A stretch of 64,000 nt of DNA from Trichostrongylus colubriformis (GCA_963978905.1 OZ022259.1:5828001-5892000); one strand, 5' to 3'; counted from the first letter of the stretch, positions 24,501 through 34,235 are shown. The notes: generated by a model not told the origin, from the sequence alone. Program-made: numbers and translations.

Positions 24501-27500
24501 GGCATTGTAGTCCTACTTGCTCGTTTTAGGAGTGAAGCCTGACTCGGATGACTTGACAATTGCGGATTTCGAAGCGATTTTTGCGCAACTAGGCAAGAAT
24601 CGTCCTATTGGTGTTGATCTTCGTGGTGCAAAACTTAAGATGAACTTGGAGGAGTAAGTTTTTCTACTTCTCTCACAATTTCTGCTTTCCTGCTAATTTT
24701 CAAAGCTATTTGAGCTAAAATTAGGAGCACACCTGAGATGGTCAGGTTACCTAACTTACCTCTTTGGGGCAATACATTCTTGGGTGACCACCCCCATTCC
24801 ACCTCTTTGAACCACCATAGTTTGTGTCCAGAGTAGGTTCGAGCGGAAGTGGTGCCATTATGGCGCACCACGGTGACGCAAAAATAGCATCCTTGGTAGT
24901 TACCCAAGGATCTACTGCTCCAAGGAGCTAGGTCGACTAATCTGATCATCGCGAGACATGCCGTTGAAGGAATCGTCCACAGAACTTCTGTGATTCTAAT
25001 TCCTCATTAAATCACTCTATTTCTTTGTTCCATAGCAAAAATCGAAAATCTGGAGGAGAGCAACTGTTGGAGCCCTCGCCGAGCAACACTTGAACAGATG
25101 TCGACGGGAAAAGCGCGGCTCAAATCTTTGCATTTAATGTTGATTTGCCTTATACTCCGACGTTCGTGACCACGTCAGCGTCACCTATGCTCCTGTATCC
25201 TCCCTCATGGCCGCGCAACCTCATGCCCCACCCTGTGGTACTCTGAGGAGCCCTACCCCGTCCGGAATATTGTTTTTCGCGTAAGCTTTTAATGGGACCC
25301 TTAAAAAGCAGATGCAGCGTAAGTTTTGGGTTGATGCATAGTTTTGCGACACTTTCAGAATTTCTTGCGTTCGTTCGTTCCGATTCCCGCTCAAATGTGC
25401 TGCCTGCGACAGTTCAAATTTGATGATGCCCCATCCTGAACTAAAACCCCGCAAGCATCCATTCATCGGACGTCATTAAAACCACATGTCTGAAGAAATC
25501 GGCAGTGGTGCTGAGAGGTAACGAAGTGAAACAACGACCGAACCCATCTCTTCGAGGTAAATTATTTTTTTGACGAAAATTTCGTGATTTTTAGGACGGC
25601 CTCTCTGAAATCATTTGCTGTCTCTGCAACTGCTGATGAAAATGTGCAGCGTACCGTTTTCGCTACGATTGCATCTATCACCAGCACCTACCGGCAGCAC
25701 ATATTCATATTGTTCATCTTTTGTTGCGCAAATCTGATGATTTTTCTGGACCGATTTCGATGTAAGTTTATGATGTACTGGATTAGCATGTCAATAGGCC
25801 CCAACTGCGGCATCGCGTCGACAGCGAGCTCGCAAGTTACGTCGCATGAGGTGGGAGTCGATTAGTCGAATTTTCGCGCGGCCGCCCGCGGCGAGTGGCG
25901 CGGCGAGTGCGAATTGTTTGAAGTTTTATTCGGTGAAACAGTAACAACCACAACATATAAGAAGTTCCGAAGCTTTGAGCCTGCAATCTTCGCAGGTCCC
26001 TCACGATACCAACCCACTGCATACCGAGCGGAATTCTAACCGACTGCAGAAAGTCGTGTTGACAGCGCCGCGAAGCGAAAACTCAACCAATCGACCCTAC
26101 CCCGTCGCATGCAATGGTACAGAAGGCGCAAGTGGTGCCTTTTAACAATATCCTATTCAAACTATTCAAAGTAATAATCCTGAATTTCTTCAGTCTACCG
26201 TTACGACGATGAACATCGCGATATGCGTCGAGTAATGGGAGTTGGAATCGCTATCACTCGTGGTGCTGCTGGAGCGTTGTCATTTTGTATGGCTATAGTA
26301 CTTCTGACTGTTTGCCGCAACATTATAACAGTTGTCAGAGAAACGCCACTGGGAGAATTCATTCCATTCGATTCCGCTATCGGTTTTCACAAGGTTCTTA
26401 CATTATTTATATTGGTATCGTATCAGTGCACGTGCTTTCTTCATGATCATTTGTACAGATTGTTGCACTGTTCGTGGCATTCTGGGCTTCTGTACACACG
26501 GTTGGTCATTGTGTGAATTTTTACCATATAGCGTCACAAAGTAAGGAGGGACTTCAATGTTTGTTCCAGGAATCCGTCGTTGGGTTTGTACAGGAATTAT
26601 AGTTTTTGTACCAATTGATTAAGCCTTTTCTAGAATTCTGCTTCAGATCAAATTTCCTGCCATCGATCAGTTACTGGTTTTACGGTACAATTACTGGTCT
26701 CACCGGCATACTACTCGTCTCTGTGATGTCAATTATTTACGTGTTCGCACTGCCTGGTTTCATGAAGAGGGCATATCATGCATTTCGGTAGGTTGATAGG
26801 GTGGGACAAATTCTCATTTTACAACTGCATTTTCAGCCTTACACATTTACTCAACATAGCTTTTTATGCTTTGATCATGCTACATGGGCTACCAAGACTG
26901 TTCGATGTGAGTTAATGTATTGTTAGCTTCTCGAAAAGCCAGTTTTAATGACCCTTGAGTCACAGTGTCGCTATGTGGGCCAACTTGGTGTTTCATTCTT
27001 GGCACTGTCGCCGGCAGGATCTAGGAATCCTTGAAGGAGTCGTATTTTCAAAAATTCCTTGAAGATTTCTCGATGACTATTGCTTTTTAAACGATTTTCG
27101 TACTTTCCTCTGAAGAGCCCTCTAAAGTTGAAAAAGTCGTCAATCGATAATCATACTTGGTACTAGGTATTATTGAAATTCTATGATTTCGATTGACGAC
27201 CTTTTTAGTCTAGCACGTCACATCGTGGGAGGAGGAAGTAGGCTGGAAGCGTCGAACGAGGGATCGTTTCCCTCAAAATTTAGGCTTGACCCTACTTGCT
27301 GGCCAGCGGCAGTTGCAGAGAGGGCATGACTGCTTTGGTAGTCTGCGTCTGCCTGCGTCGCTGACGGCGTCGGGTAACACCGTTAATTTCGCAGAGTATG
27401 AAGACGGCCTAGCTGCCTATGTGTGAGGAGTGGTCGGGAAGGGATGAAGAAAAGAGAGGAGGGATGGAGAGGTGAACGTGGTGAAGGCAAAGCGTCCACA

Positions 27501-30500
27501 TGCGGCATCACATAGTATGACTGTCCAGAAATTATTTCTACTTATTCTACAGTATCGCACGCAACAGGCACAGGCTGACTAGGAACTGGCGGCCGGTGTA
27601 CTTCCAAACCCATTTGCCCACATGCTCAAATAATATGCACTAATCGGCGGAGAGCGGAAGCAACGCTGCCATCAAGCGCGCGCAGCACCCGCCCGACTCG
27701 GAGGCCTAGATCTAGCCTGGATCATCCAACCTTCTTTAATTTCGGGGTCATTTAATGGCTCTGAAGCAAAAGCTGGCTCCAACACTTCGAACTTATTTTA
27801 TTTTACTTATTCACTTCTACGTATTAGGTACAGAGGGCTCGAACATCGTAAGCATTCGTTGCTTGTTGCTCCTTGACGTTTGTTGACAGCGTGAGAAATG
27901 GTTGCATAAAATATTTCTATTTATTTTTATACGCGCTAAAAATGATGATGATTATTGTAGTCGCCGAAATTCTGGAACTATGTCGTTGGTCCGATAACGA
28001 TCTTCGTTATCGATCAAATCATGGGAATGCGTCAGAAGTACAAAGAATTGAACATCATCAATGCTGAACTTCTACCTTCCGGTATTCGAGCTTTTAAAAA
28101 GTTTTTTTCATATTTCATCGAAAAATCTGTTCATGAAGGTGGTATGAGCTTCTTGCAGATATCATATACCTACAGTTCAAACGACCATCATCCTTCAACT
28201 TCCGATCCGGGCAATGGGTACGAATATCATCGCCATCATTCTCTAGTGCTTATAATGAATGGCATGCTTTCTCACTCGCCTCCGCACCACAATCCCCAAC
28301 TGTTGAACTCTACATTAAGGTTAGTTTTGAAATTCATGATAAAAATTTCTACTTGATTGCCATTTCAAAGCATGGAAGTGGAATTGAAAATCAAAGCGGA
28401 GCTTTGGATGCGCCACATGCTTAGCAGTGTTTTTATTGGGCGCCGAACGTGCTAAGCGACGACCGCAAAGTTGCAAGTTGCGGTTTATGTACAACGTGTA
28501 AGTGCGCTGTAGATAAGCCCATCGCCCAGCCCCAGGGGTGACGAGTCTTGGCGCGATGACCACCATGTGCGCTTTCGAAGTTCTCGGATTTCTTGCTTTG
28601 AATTCTTGAGCCGGCAACATATGGACTCCACCCCCGAACTGCTATGGGAAAACCACTCTTTTGTATTCGTGTAAGGCAGCATTAGGGGAAAGTCGGACGA
28701 AAAATAAAAGAAGTAGTGAATGTGAAAGTCGAGATGCCTAGTAACAGGACGGTGAAGAAACAGCGGATGGAATTGGCCGAAAACCCGAGAAATAGGACCC
28801 TCTTTCCACTGTTGATTCTCGACGCGGACGACCTGTTCGTCAAGAGACGGATAGTTCGAACGAAATTTATACTGGCATGTTGCCTAGTTAACACAAGGGA
28901 ATGTTTGGAAATACGACAACATCCATTTTTTAGAGTGAGCTTCGAGCTAAAACTGCGAAAGCGCGCCGCAAAACCTTCGATCCTGCCGCATCTCCTTGGC
29001 CGCTCCCACCCCAATCTATCGGGAATTGCGTCATCCGGAGGCGGGATCGACTATCAAGAGGCGGGACAGATGGGCGGTTGCGGCGTTTTGCGACGTTTCT
29101 ACAGCAAGGAGGGGCGCTTTTTCACCGGGATTCGCCACAGGTAGCCTTCTTGGCTCAGGACTACCATGTGAGTGACTTCTTGTAGGGATTTCTCCATTGC
29201 CACATTACCCCTAATGCTGTCTTTAAACTTTGAAAAAAGGCTCGACCGAGACCTAAATTTTTGCCCATAAACCTGCGTTCCTGTAACGACTCCACTTATG
29301 TCGGCATTTTTAAAATTTAGGCTGTGGGTCCGTGGACATGGAAATTGAGAGCTGAAATTCTTCGCAATCATGCTGTTGGCTCACCGTATCCACTTCTTCA
29401 CATGATCGGCCCTTATGGAGATGGAAACCAGGTATAAAAGAAATTGCCTATTTCCTTCACTAACACAGCCTCTATTGAATGGAGGAACTCTGAGAAATGT
29501 GTACTGTGGAGTTCTTAGAAGTCGTATGGCCCCGAAAAGCTCCCAAATTAATCATTTGAAGTTGCTCATTCCTGCTTACTGCAAAAAGCCTCAACGAGCT
29601 GTGCTCATTATATTCTTTCATAGGTAGGCGTACCTATCAGGTAAGTTGAGGAGCGTCACGCAGGTGTGGCCATCACACGACTCTTATCGCACGAGTGCAG
29701 GAACGAAGTCTCATTTCTCACGTACGCCATGCAGGCATCATGGAAAAACGTCCTTTGCTCCATCAATTAATCATTGATGAAGTAGCCAGGAAAAGCGCCC
29801 ATCTAGAAAAAGGCGAAACGGAGAGGAAATAATGTCCAAAGTATTTTCAACGCTCTCGAGTAGATGGGTACTCGATGATATTAGTATACAAATGACAAGA
29901 ATAATTTGGCATTTTTGTTGTATTACGGAGATGCGTAAACAATTTGATTTATTAGCCAAGTCTCTAGATCCCCATGGGATGAGCCACGCATTGAAATTCA
30001 GGGACAATTACAGCAGATTGTCAATGGCCTATGTCATCTACAAGAGGTTGAAGAGGCCGTTCGCCCGCCTGTTTTTCCATGCCAGTTTGAAACATATTCC
30101 GCGTTTCTCTCAAGAAAAACACCCGCTGGACGGGCGGAAAGTCGTTAGGGGCATTTCTGCAGCACACGCGGCGTGCACGGGTGTCACGCTGGAATTTCGA
30201 CGCTTTCAACGACGCTGTGTCCCCCCCCCCCCCCCCCGTCCAAGGACAACGAAATGAGCGATTAATAGATTAGTATTTGATGAAATTGATTAGATTATGA
30301 ATTATCATAAAGTAAATAAATAAATAAAATCACAGGATGCTAAACGTCGAAACTGCTTCATGCAGAAAGCAGACTGCTCAGACGAAGCTTTTTCAGCCTT
30401 TTGCAGTAAACCTCGCAAAAAGACAAAAATACAGCACTTCCCTGAACAGTGCCCATCTTCCGTCTCAAACGAGTGCAATTAATTTAGGAGTGGACCAACT

Positions 30501-33500
30501 ATGAAGTGGCTGTGCTGGTTGGAGGTGGAATTGGTGTCACTCCTTACGCCTCCACCTTGACCGATCTAGTGTTGGAGACCGTATCAGAGCAACATCACAA
30601 CATTAAATGCAGAAAGGTCTGATTTCCTTTGTTCAGCCTTAACGTAAGCGCCGCGTGATGTTACGGGTGTGTGCCATTAGGTCAGAAATTTCGCGCCACG
30701 GTCTCCTGCGTGCGGCGCAATAGGTGAGAGCTGGCGGCGCCGTGTTAGTTGAGTTCTAGAGCGATTGCGTTCGAAAGCGGTGATAAAGGTAATTCGGGTC
30801 AAATATGGAAAATCATCAAATATGAAGGTGGAGGTGCTTAGTAGTGCAAAAGTGAACGGAAAACGGAATGATTTGGTCAAAAACCCGAAATAAAGTCTCC
30901 TTGCCGCCATTCATTCTCAAAAGGGGCGGGTCGGCTCGAAAATGGGGCGGGCTGACATACGACAAATGGAAGCTGCTAAAGAAGACGGCTCTTATAAAGC
31001 CCGGGGACACCCTTTTTCAACGGAAATTTCGCCACATATAGTCTTTTAAAACCCCTAGCTTTCATTTGTATGCCTCATTTTAGAAGTTCTCGTTACCCAC
31101 ATTACCCCTATCACTTTCTTCAAAATGAGCCATAGAACACCGTCACCGCTTCAGGACCCACCTGATACGGCGGCCAGCTCGTACCCATCGCACGCTTCTG
31201 CCCTCACACCCAAAGTAATTTTCTTTTTACTATACACGTTCATGACCTCACTCACTAAAACCCTTTTCATGAACTCGAATTTCTCAGTATTCACGACTTT
31301 TTTGTCCTGTGAAACACCCTTAGTATCGTGACGTGTGTCTTCTTCGCGAGAGAAATTGACTGTTAGAGGTGGACGTACTATCATTTCAGGTGTATTTTCT
31401 TTGGGTATGCCCCACACACAAGAACTATGAATGGTTCGTGGATGTACTGAAGGGTGTCGAAGAATTGGATCGGAACAAACTGTTGGAGACGCACATCTTC
31501 GTCACGCAGTTTTTTCATAAATTCGATTTAAGAACCACCATGCTGGTACGTGAATACGCTAGCCGTGAGTAGGCTAGAATATGCTAGCCACTCAGTAAAA
31601 ACACCGATAAGGGCGACTTTAGTCGATTATGGAATATGAAAGCAGAGTGGGCAAATAGAGCCACAGTAGAGAAAGAACGAAGTACATCGGGCAAAAATCT
31701 GAAAATAAGACCTCTCACACTACAGGAACGCTTTTGCATTCTGTGCATCACTGAAGTGAAGTGTAGATGGACACGACGAGGGCAGCGAAGCCAGCTAGCC
31801 GTGGATGTTTCTTCGGCAGATTATCTCTTTAAAACTTGCTCCTTTCCATTTGATTTCTTTCACTGGTCCAACGGGGTCCTCAGAAAGTTTGATAGCATTT
31901 TATGGACTTTTGTCGATGAACCCATCCATGAAAACTTTGAGCTGACCATCATTTAACAATCCTATCCTTAGCATCACAGGAATGCTGAGGCATGGTCAAT
32001 ACCTTAAAGGAATCGTCCACGGAGAATGAGTTTTTGTGTTACCCATATGTTTATGTTGTATTTGCCTAATGTTGGCCTCATGCAAAATTTCACGCGAAAA
32101 AATGTGAATTTGCCTGAGATACAGCACCACAAAGTGCGGTCCCAGTGGGCGGGGCCTCCGTGTAAAAGCCTCGTCCTGTCTTCCGCCGCCGCTGGAAACG
32201 GAGAGTGAGACTGTTTACGTAACCTTCTGTTCCTACAATGCATCTCAGACCACGGCGGACGCGGTACAAGGCTTTTACACGGAGGCCCCGCCCACTGGGA
32301 CCGCACTTTGTGGTGCTGTATCTCAGGCAAATTCACATTTTTTCGCGTGAAATTTTGCATGAGGCCAACATTAGGCAAATACAACATAAACATATGGGTA
32401 ACACAAAAACTCATTTTCCGTGGACGATTCCTTTAAAGACAGTGATAAGGTCATTCGGGCCGAATATGGAAGGATCATTACATATGAAGGTCGAAGTGCT
32501 CAATAGTACGGAAGTGAAGAAATAACCGGAAGAAACGGTTGAAAACCCGAGAGATAAGAACCTCTTCCCGCCGTGCATTCTCAAAAGGGACGGGTTGCCC
32601 CTAAAAAAAGGAGCGGGCTGGCTAAAGGAAGCCATTAGGGAAGACGGCTCTTATAGAGCCCTGAGGCACTCTTTCTCATCGGAAGTTTTGCCACATATAG
32701 TCTTTTTAGACGCCTAGCTTTCATTTGCGTGACCCTTTTCAGGAGTTCCCCTTACCCACATTATCACTGTCTTTAACCCTCACTTCTGTGTCTATTTTTC
32801 AGCGCATTTATCCCTTACACTGCCGAATCCCGCGCCAGTTTCCTCAGAATACTCACACTAATCAAAACAAAAATTGATAAAAAGTGTATCCTTGGCGTTC
32901 TTCATTCGCAACACTCACAGTTGGGTTAGCTTGAAATAGTGGCAAGAGGCGTTTCTACCACATGCGTAGATCCTAGATCACATCAGGACTGATTGTCTTC
33001 CTGCTCAAAGAATCGTCCACGAAAATTCAAGTTCTCCTGTTACCCACATACATACTTATATTATATTTGCTTACTATGGGTCGCATGCAAAGGTTCACGC
33101 GCATATACAAAAATCAAATTGTAATAAAGCTTTCCAAGGTGGCCGACACGGTGGGACGTCCGAGTGGCTATGTACATTATAGAGTTGAGGAGCAAAGAGG
33201 CGACAATCGCGCGGTCAGGGCGCAGAGTGTGAAGCAAATCAACATTGGGCGCGAAATTTGAACTGCGCTCTGGCCATTGGCAACTGTTCAAATATTCTAC
33301 AAGGAAATGTGCCGCGAACTCGAAAGAGTTGATCTTCCTCCAGTTTTTCGATTTTTGGTTTGCAACAAAGGAAAAGTCTCGGTTCTTTTTGTTTCTGTCC
33401 ATGTACTGTATCTAGTAGAGTGATTTCAGGGGAGCAAGGTTAAAAGGATTTCCGTGAATGTTTCATCTGATTGAACGCTTCGTCTTAGAACCGATAAACT

Positions 33501-34087
33501 TAATTAAAAATTCCAGGTGGGCTGATGAAAATGATGATGCATATAAGAATTGGGAAACACAAACAATTATACTCACCAAACCCCGGAAAGCGGTGCAATT
33601 TTAAGTAGAAGGCGAACGCGTGGCGCGTTTCAAAATGGGATTGGTCAACTTTGCATGGTTTATTACTTATCGTCACAGCCTTCATGTTGTTTCGGAGCCT
33701 TGCACGGTACAGAGAATCTACATTTCAGTACATTTGCGAAAAGCACTTTCGTGGCGGTCATGAAGGCAAATCGATGTTCACCGGTCTATGTGCACAAAAT
33801 CATTTCGGTCGTCCAAATTTCGATGCTTTCTTCTCGTACATTCAGAATATTCATAGCGAGGTTAGCACCCTACTTTACGGTTATTCCAACAGCATGCACT
33901 TTTCCGTTCCAACCTTGTTCACTATTTATTCTGTGTTGTTCCATTATGCTTTCATGTTGAGGTGCCCGACATCGGAGTGTTCAGTTGCGGTCCATCTCAG
34001 CTCAACGATCAAATCAGCTCCGCATGTGGTCGAGCCAATAGAATTCTTGATGCGCCATCATTTAAGCATCGATTCGAAACTTTTTAA
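3511..34087 (+). CDS. bli-3: Dual oxidase (Duox, BLI-3 type), about 40 exons
   Basis: Membrane NADPH oxidase fused to a peroxidase-like ectodomain; it transfers electrons from cytosolic NADPH via FAD and two hemes to oxygen. In C. elegans BLI-3 drives tyrosine cross-linking of cuticle collagen. Exons I can phase: 3511-3568, 5307-5384, 5466-5570, 7638-7691, 9201-9289, 9440-9535, 10515-about 10635, 11644-11732, 11839-11926, 12073-12151, 12679-12813, 12912-13006, 13767-13876, 13930-14099, 15432-15580, 18082-18208, 18260-18323, 18394-18501, 20040-20162, 20248-20372, 20878-20961, 21236-21370, 21878-22008, 22594-22730, 24270-24443, 24530-24653, unresolved linker, 25595-25761, 26194-26393, 26459-26583, 26647-26787, 26837-26906, 27961-28081, 28159-28319, 29321-29431, 30488-30616, 31390-31545, 33729-33860, 33962-34087. 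Junction phases agree except at 10635/11644 and the linker near 25.0-25.5 kb. The total of about 1,500 codons matches BLI-3 length. bli-3 versus duox-2 orthology is not proven here. Confidence 0.95.
4181..4600. repeat. Diverged copy of TTAA palindromic element, family A
   Basis: It begins TTTAGAAGAATCGTCCACGG and carries the internal GGCCCGTCCCGTCGTC and CACCACAAAGT blocks of family A. The right arm degenerates near 4600. It lies in the first intron of the dual oxidase gene. Confidence 0.7.
5041..5200. repeat. AT-only low-complexity tract
   Basis: The stretch is nearly pure A/T built from TTTATT and TTAAAT runs within Duox intron 1, just before the acceptor at 5306. No unit period is strict. 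Confidence 0.8.
5809..6367. repeat. TTAA-flanked palindromic element, family B
   Basis: TTAA at 5809-5812 is followed by AAGGCATCATTAGGGG, and the other end reads CCCCTAATGATGTCTTTAA with TTAA at 6364-6367. The termini are inverted repeats. Related copies lie at 23064-23924 and 28671-29226. The target motif is that of piggyBac-type transposition; no transposase is encoded. Confidence 0.8.
6495..6960. repeat. TTAA-flanked element, family D (uninterrupted copy)
   Basis: The left end is TTAAAGGAACCGGAAGGGG; the right end is CCCCTTCTGGTGTCTTTA, its imperfect inverted complement. The same sequence at 18547-19962 is split by a family C insertion, so this copy shows the empty site. Confidence 0.75.
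8835..8985. repeat. Short palindromic element, family I
   Basis: The arms TTTCGGAGAGCCTGACAGGG and CCCTATCAGGCGTTCCGAAA face each other around a CTCTCACTC-rich centre. A second copy is at 10202-10352 and a remnant is near 47690-47765. Both full copies lie in Duox introns. Confidence 0.75.
10202..10352. repeat. Short palindromic element, family I
   Basis: The left arm is TCGGAGCGCCTGATAGGGCG, the right arm its near complement ending GCGCACCGAAA. The centre has the same GAGAGTGTGTGG/CTCACCC character as the copy at 8835, in the opposite orientation. Confidence 0.75.
13384..13616. repeat. GC-rich palindromic element, family E
   Basis: It starts GTGTGTACCCTTATGTCAGG and ends with the complementary CCTGACATAAAGGTACACAC. 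Other copies are at 16138-16380 and 50882-51132, with a half copy at about 30660-30775. It lies in the intron between Duox exons 13006 and 13767. Confidence 0.8.
14888..15118. repeat. Palindromic element, family J
   Basis: It starts GGGGGTCGATTGGTCGAATT and ends AATTCGTCCATTCGACACCC. Similar palindromes are at 25850-26100 and 37183-37432. The centre holds a GCGGCGCC block and a weaker palindrome around ATTTCGCTC. Confidence 0.75.
15743..16033. repeat. Palindromic element, family M
   Basis: The left end TTGAAGGCACATTTCGAGAT is matched by the right end CGCGAAAAGTGCCTTCAA. Both arms contain a GGGTCGA block and CGCGCCGCCACGGTGC or its complement. A relative is at 24720-24970. It lies in the intron between exons 15580 and 18082. 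Confidence 0.75.
16138..16380. repeat. GC-rich palindromic element, family E
   Basis: It starts TTGGTGTGTACCCTTATGTC and ends GCATAAGAGTACACACC. The arms and the central GGGGCGCGATACGCAGTTGA match the copy at 13384-13616. Confidence 0.8.
16732..17375. mobile_element. Palindrome built from two inverted mariner 3' ends, family F
   Basis: The outer arms TATTGGGTAGTCTAAAAAGT and its complement ending CGACCCAATA enclose two facing copies of the same sequence meeting near 17040-17100 (GAGAATTTTTTGGCGAGG). Each arm, read towards the centre's outside, still encodes a PHPxxSPDLxxSDYHLxLxLSNA motif, which is the C-terminal catalytic block of mariner (DD34D) transposases. It looks like a foldback element derived from a mariner end. 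Confidence 0.75.
18547..19962. repeat. Family D element interrupted by a family C element
   Basis: The left part (18547-18712) starts TTAAAAGAACCAGAAGGGG and the right part (19751-19962) ends CCCCCTTCCGGTGTCTTTAA. Joined, they match the intact copy at 6495-6960. The break lies exactly at a TA present on both sides of the family C element. Confidence 0.8.
18713..19750. repeat. Complete 1,038-bp inverted-repeat element, family C, TA target
   Basis: It begins TTGGGTCATTCCATAAGTAG and ends with the complement ATGGAATGACCCAA. TA flanks it on both sides (18711-18712 and 19751-19752). Both arms are long and share GCCGGTTCGGCCAAT-type blocks. A truncated copy forms 1-732. No open transposase frame is seen, so it is non-autonomous. 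Confidence 0.8.
20248..21370 (+). other. bli-3: Duox cytosolic region between TM1 and the EF-hands
   Basis: Three exons encode FEWLQESYVRHVVVELSPG (20248-20372), HGPYCLIKMKGAYDL (20878-20961) and VLRLPSDKRLAEFLSLL (21236-21370). They correspond to the Duox segment that in human DUOX1/2 carries the LLLKIPKEYDLVL-like block before the EF-hands. The function of this segment is not clear from the sequence. Confidence 0.85.
20578..20815. repeat. GC-rich palindrome, family J2
   Basis: It starts GGGTGAGGTTACTTACGCCA and ends TGGCGTAAGTAACCTCACCC. The arms hold CGCGGCGAGCGGCGCGGCGG and its complement. A related sequence without the outer arm is at 52825-53050. It sits between Duox exons ending at 20372 and starting at 20878. 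Confidence 0.8.
21380..21485. repeat. Half copy of family A element
   Basis: It starts GAAGGAATCGTCTACGAAAT and runs through CGTTACCCATAGATTTATGT to a TTTCACGCGAAAAA block. This is one arm of the family A palindrome; the second arm is absent. Confidence 0.65.
22046..22232. repeat. GC-rich palindromic element, family H
   Basis: The arms GGTCGCGGTCATACTCACCG and its partner ending TATGACCGCGGCC enclose a CTAGGGAGAG-rich centre. A second copy is at 54590-54775 in the gene on the other strand. A partial copy sits near 53910-53975. Confidence 0.75.
22763..24150. repeat. Inverted-repeat element, family G, carrying a nested family B element
   Basis: The arm at 22763-22970 (AAAAATTCGTGCGGTTTTTT to GGCTGTGTCGAATGAGAT) is the reverse complement of 23950-24150 (ATCTCATTCGACACAGCC to ACTACACGAACTTTTTT). 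Between them lies the family B copy 23064-23924. A third arm-like copy is at 49779-49945. It occupies the intron between Duox exons 22730 and 24270. Confidence 0.75.
23064..23924. repeat. Family B element with internal 312-bp tandem duplication
   Basis: The ends (AAAGGCAGCATAAGGGG; CCCCTAATGCTGTCTTTAA) match other family B copies. Sequence from about 23180 is repeated almost base for base from about 23492: the CCAATGTTGATTCTCGACGC block recurs at 23201 and 23513, a spacing of 312. The near identity implies a recent duplication. Confidence 0.8.
24654..25594 (+). other. Unresolved Duox linker exons with a palindromic insertion
   Basis: Exon 24530-24653 ends in phase 2 and the exon at 25595 starts with one base. 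A likely exon starts at 25036 (DKNRKSGGEQL) but meets a stop near 25092, so it must end earlier; the only GT before the stop gives an end at 25065. A very short piece ending at 25517 (GAER) joins in phase to TASLKSF at 25595. The linker is poorly conserved in the family, so cDNA is needed. The element at 24720-24970 sits in the first intron. Confidence 0.45.
24720..24970. repeat. Palindromic element related to family M
   Basis: It contains CACGGTGACGCAAAAATAGC, TTACCCAAGGATCTACTG and a terminal CGCGAGACATGCCGTTGAAGG, matching the element at 15743-16033. It lies in the unresolved Duox linker. Confidence 0.6.
25850..26100. repeat. Palindromic element, family J
   Basis: It starts GTGGGAGTCGATTAGTCGAA and ends AACCAATCGACCCTACCCC. 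Its centre has GCCCGCGGCGAGTGGCGCGG. It lies in the intron between Duox exons 25761 and 26194. Confidence 0.75.
27127..27215. repeat. Small hairpin in a Duox intron
   Basis: AAAAAGTCGTCAATCGA is matched on the other side by TCGATTGACGACCTTTTT, around an AT-rich loop. It lies in the 1-kb intron after exon 26906. Confidence 0.6.
28671..29226. repeat. TTAA-type palindromic element, family B
   Basis: It starts GGCAGCATTAGGGGAAAGTC and ends ATTACCCCTAATGCTGTCTTTAA (TTAA at 29223-29226). It matches 5809-6367 along its length and lies in the intron between Duox exons 28319 and 29321. Confidence 0.8.
30221..30237. repeat. (C)17 homopolymer
   Basis: Seventeen consecutive C residues follow GCTGTGT. 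The tract is prone to length error in assembly and to slippage. It lies in the Duox intron between exons 29431 and 30488. Confidence 0.9.
30660..31125. repeat. Family E fragment joined to a family K element
   Basis: 30660-30775 resembles one arm of family E (GTGTGTGCCATTAGGTCAG, then GAGAGCTGG and GAGCGATTGCG). From about 30774 a family K element follows, from GCGGTGATAAAGGTAATTCG to CATTACCCCTATCACTTTCTT. The second K copy is at 32433-32776. Confidence 0.65.
32004..32436. repeat. Complete TTAA palindromic element, family A
   Basis: TTAA (32004-32007) plus AGGAATCGTCCACGG opens the element, and CCGTGGACGATTCCT plus TTAA (32433-32436) closes it. Both arms carry GTGTTACCCATATGTTTATG and CACCACAAAGTGCGGTCCCA. 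Short arms of this kind with TTAA flanks suggest mobilisation by a piggyBac-type transposase acting in trans. Confidence 0.85.
32433..32776. repeat. TTAA-type element, family K, abutting a family A element
   Basis: TTAAAGACAGTGATAAGG opens it and CCACATTATCACTGTCTTTAA closes it (TTAA 32773-32776). It shares its left TTAA with the right TTAA of the family A element at 32004-32436. The other copy is at about 30774-31125. Confidence 0.75.
33008..33105. repeat. Half copy of family A element
   Basis: It starts AAGAATCGTCCACGAAAATT and includes CTGTTACCCACATACATAC and CGCATGCAAAGGTTCACGCG, one diverged arm of family A. It lies in the last large Duox intron. Confidence 0.6.
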
Positions 34088-34235
34088 CATCGAAGCAATT
34101 TTGATAAGCAGATTCATTCCTTGAACAACCGACCTGAGCAGCTGAATCTGCCACGACCATTGAAGATTTCGAGGCAATCTTGAAGGTGCTGTCATAATGA
34201 GGTGGAGAGGGGGCATCTTATAAGAAGTTGCACAT

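Larger units (their letters stand above)
21878..24653 (+). other. bli-3: Duox EF-hand region, one canonical and one degenerate loop
   Basis: Exon 21878-22008 gives RRQERLDHFFREAYA, the start of the calcium-regulated region. Exon 22594-22730 carries MFAVTVSEDRDVITFAEF, where the EF loop equivalent is V-S-E-D-R-D-V-I-T-F-A-E: the first coordinating Asp is replaced by Val. Exon 24270-24443 carries the canonical loop DVNGNGRVHRND, with Asp at position 12. Exon 24530-24653 continues DSDDLTIADFEAIFAQLG. Calcium activation through the second loop is expected from the family; the first loop may bind weakly. Confidence 0.85.
25595..28081 (+). other. bli-3: Duox ferric-reductase transmembrane core
   Basis: Exons encode the membrane helices: HIFILFIFCCANLMIFLDRF (25595), ITRGAAGALSFCMAIVLLTV with CRNIITVVRE (26194), FHKIVALFVAFWASVHTVGH (26393-26583), YWFYGTITGLTGILLVSVMS (26647), LTHLLNIAFYALIMLHG (26837) and SPKFWNYVVGPITIFVIDQI (27961). 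The histidine pairs expected for two stacked hemes are present: FHK...SVH with 14-residue spacing, and THLL...MLHG with 13-residue spacing. All junctions are in phase. Confidence 0.93.
28159..34087 (+). other. bli-3: Duox FAD and NADPH binding lobes
   Basis: FAD lobe: FRSGQWVRISSPSFSS and WHAFSLASAP (28159-28319), the latter replacing the HPFTLTSAP of mammalian NOX, then GPYGDG (29321-29431). NADPH lobe: VGGGIGVTPYAS (30488-30616), VYFLWVCPTHKNYEW and FDLRTTML (31390-31545), FTGLCAQNHFGRPNF (33729-33860), VFSCGPSQL and the terminal FKHRFETF (33962-34087). The stop is TAA at 34085-34087. These are the nucleotide-binding signatures of the NOX family, in the right order and spacing. Confidence 0.95.

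Noticed and set aside
32004..32414. ORFs of 60-136 codons over family A elements
   Set aside because: Similar peptides appear at every family A copy and on both strands because the element is a palindrome.
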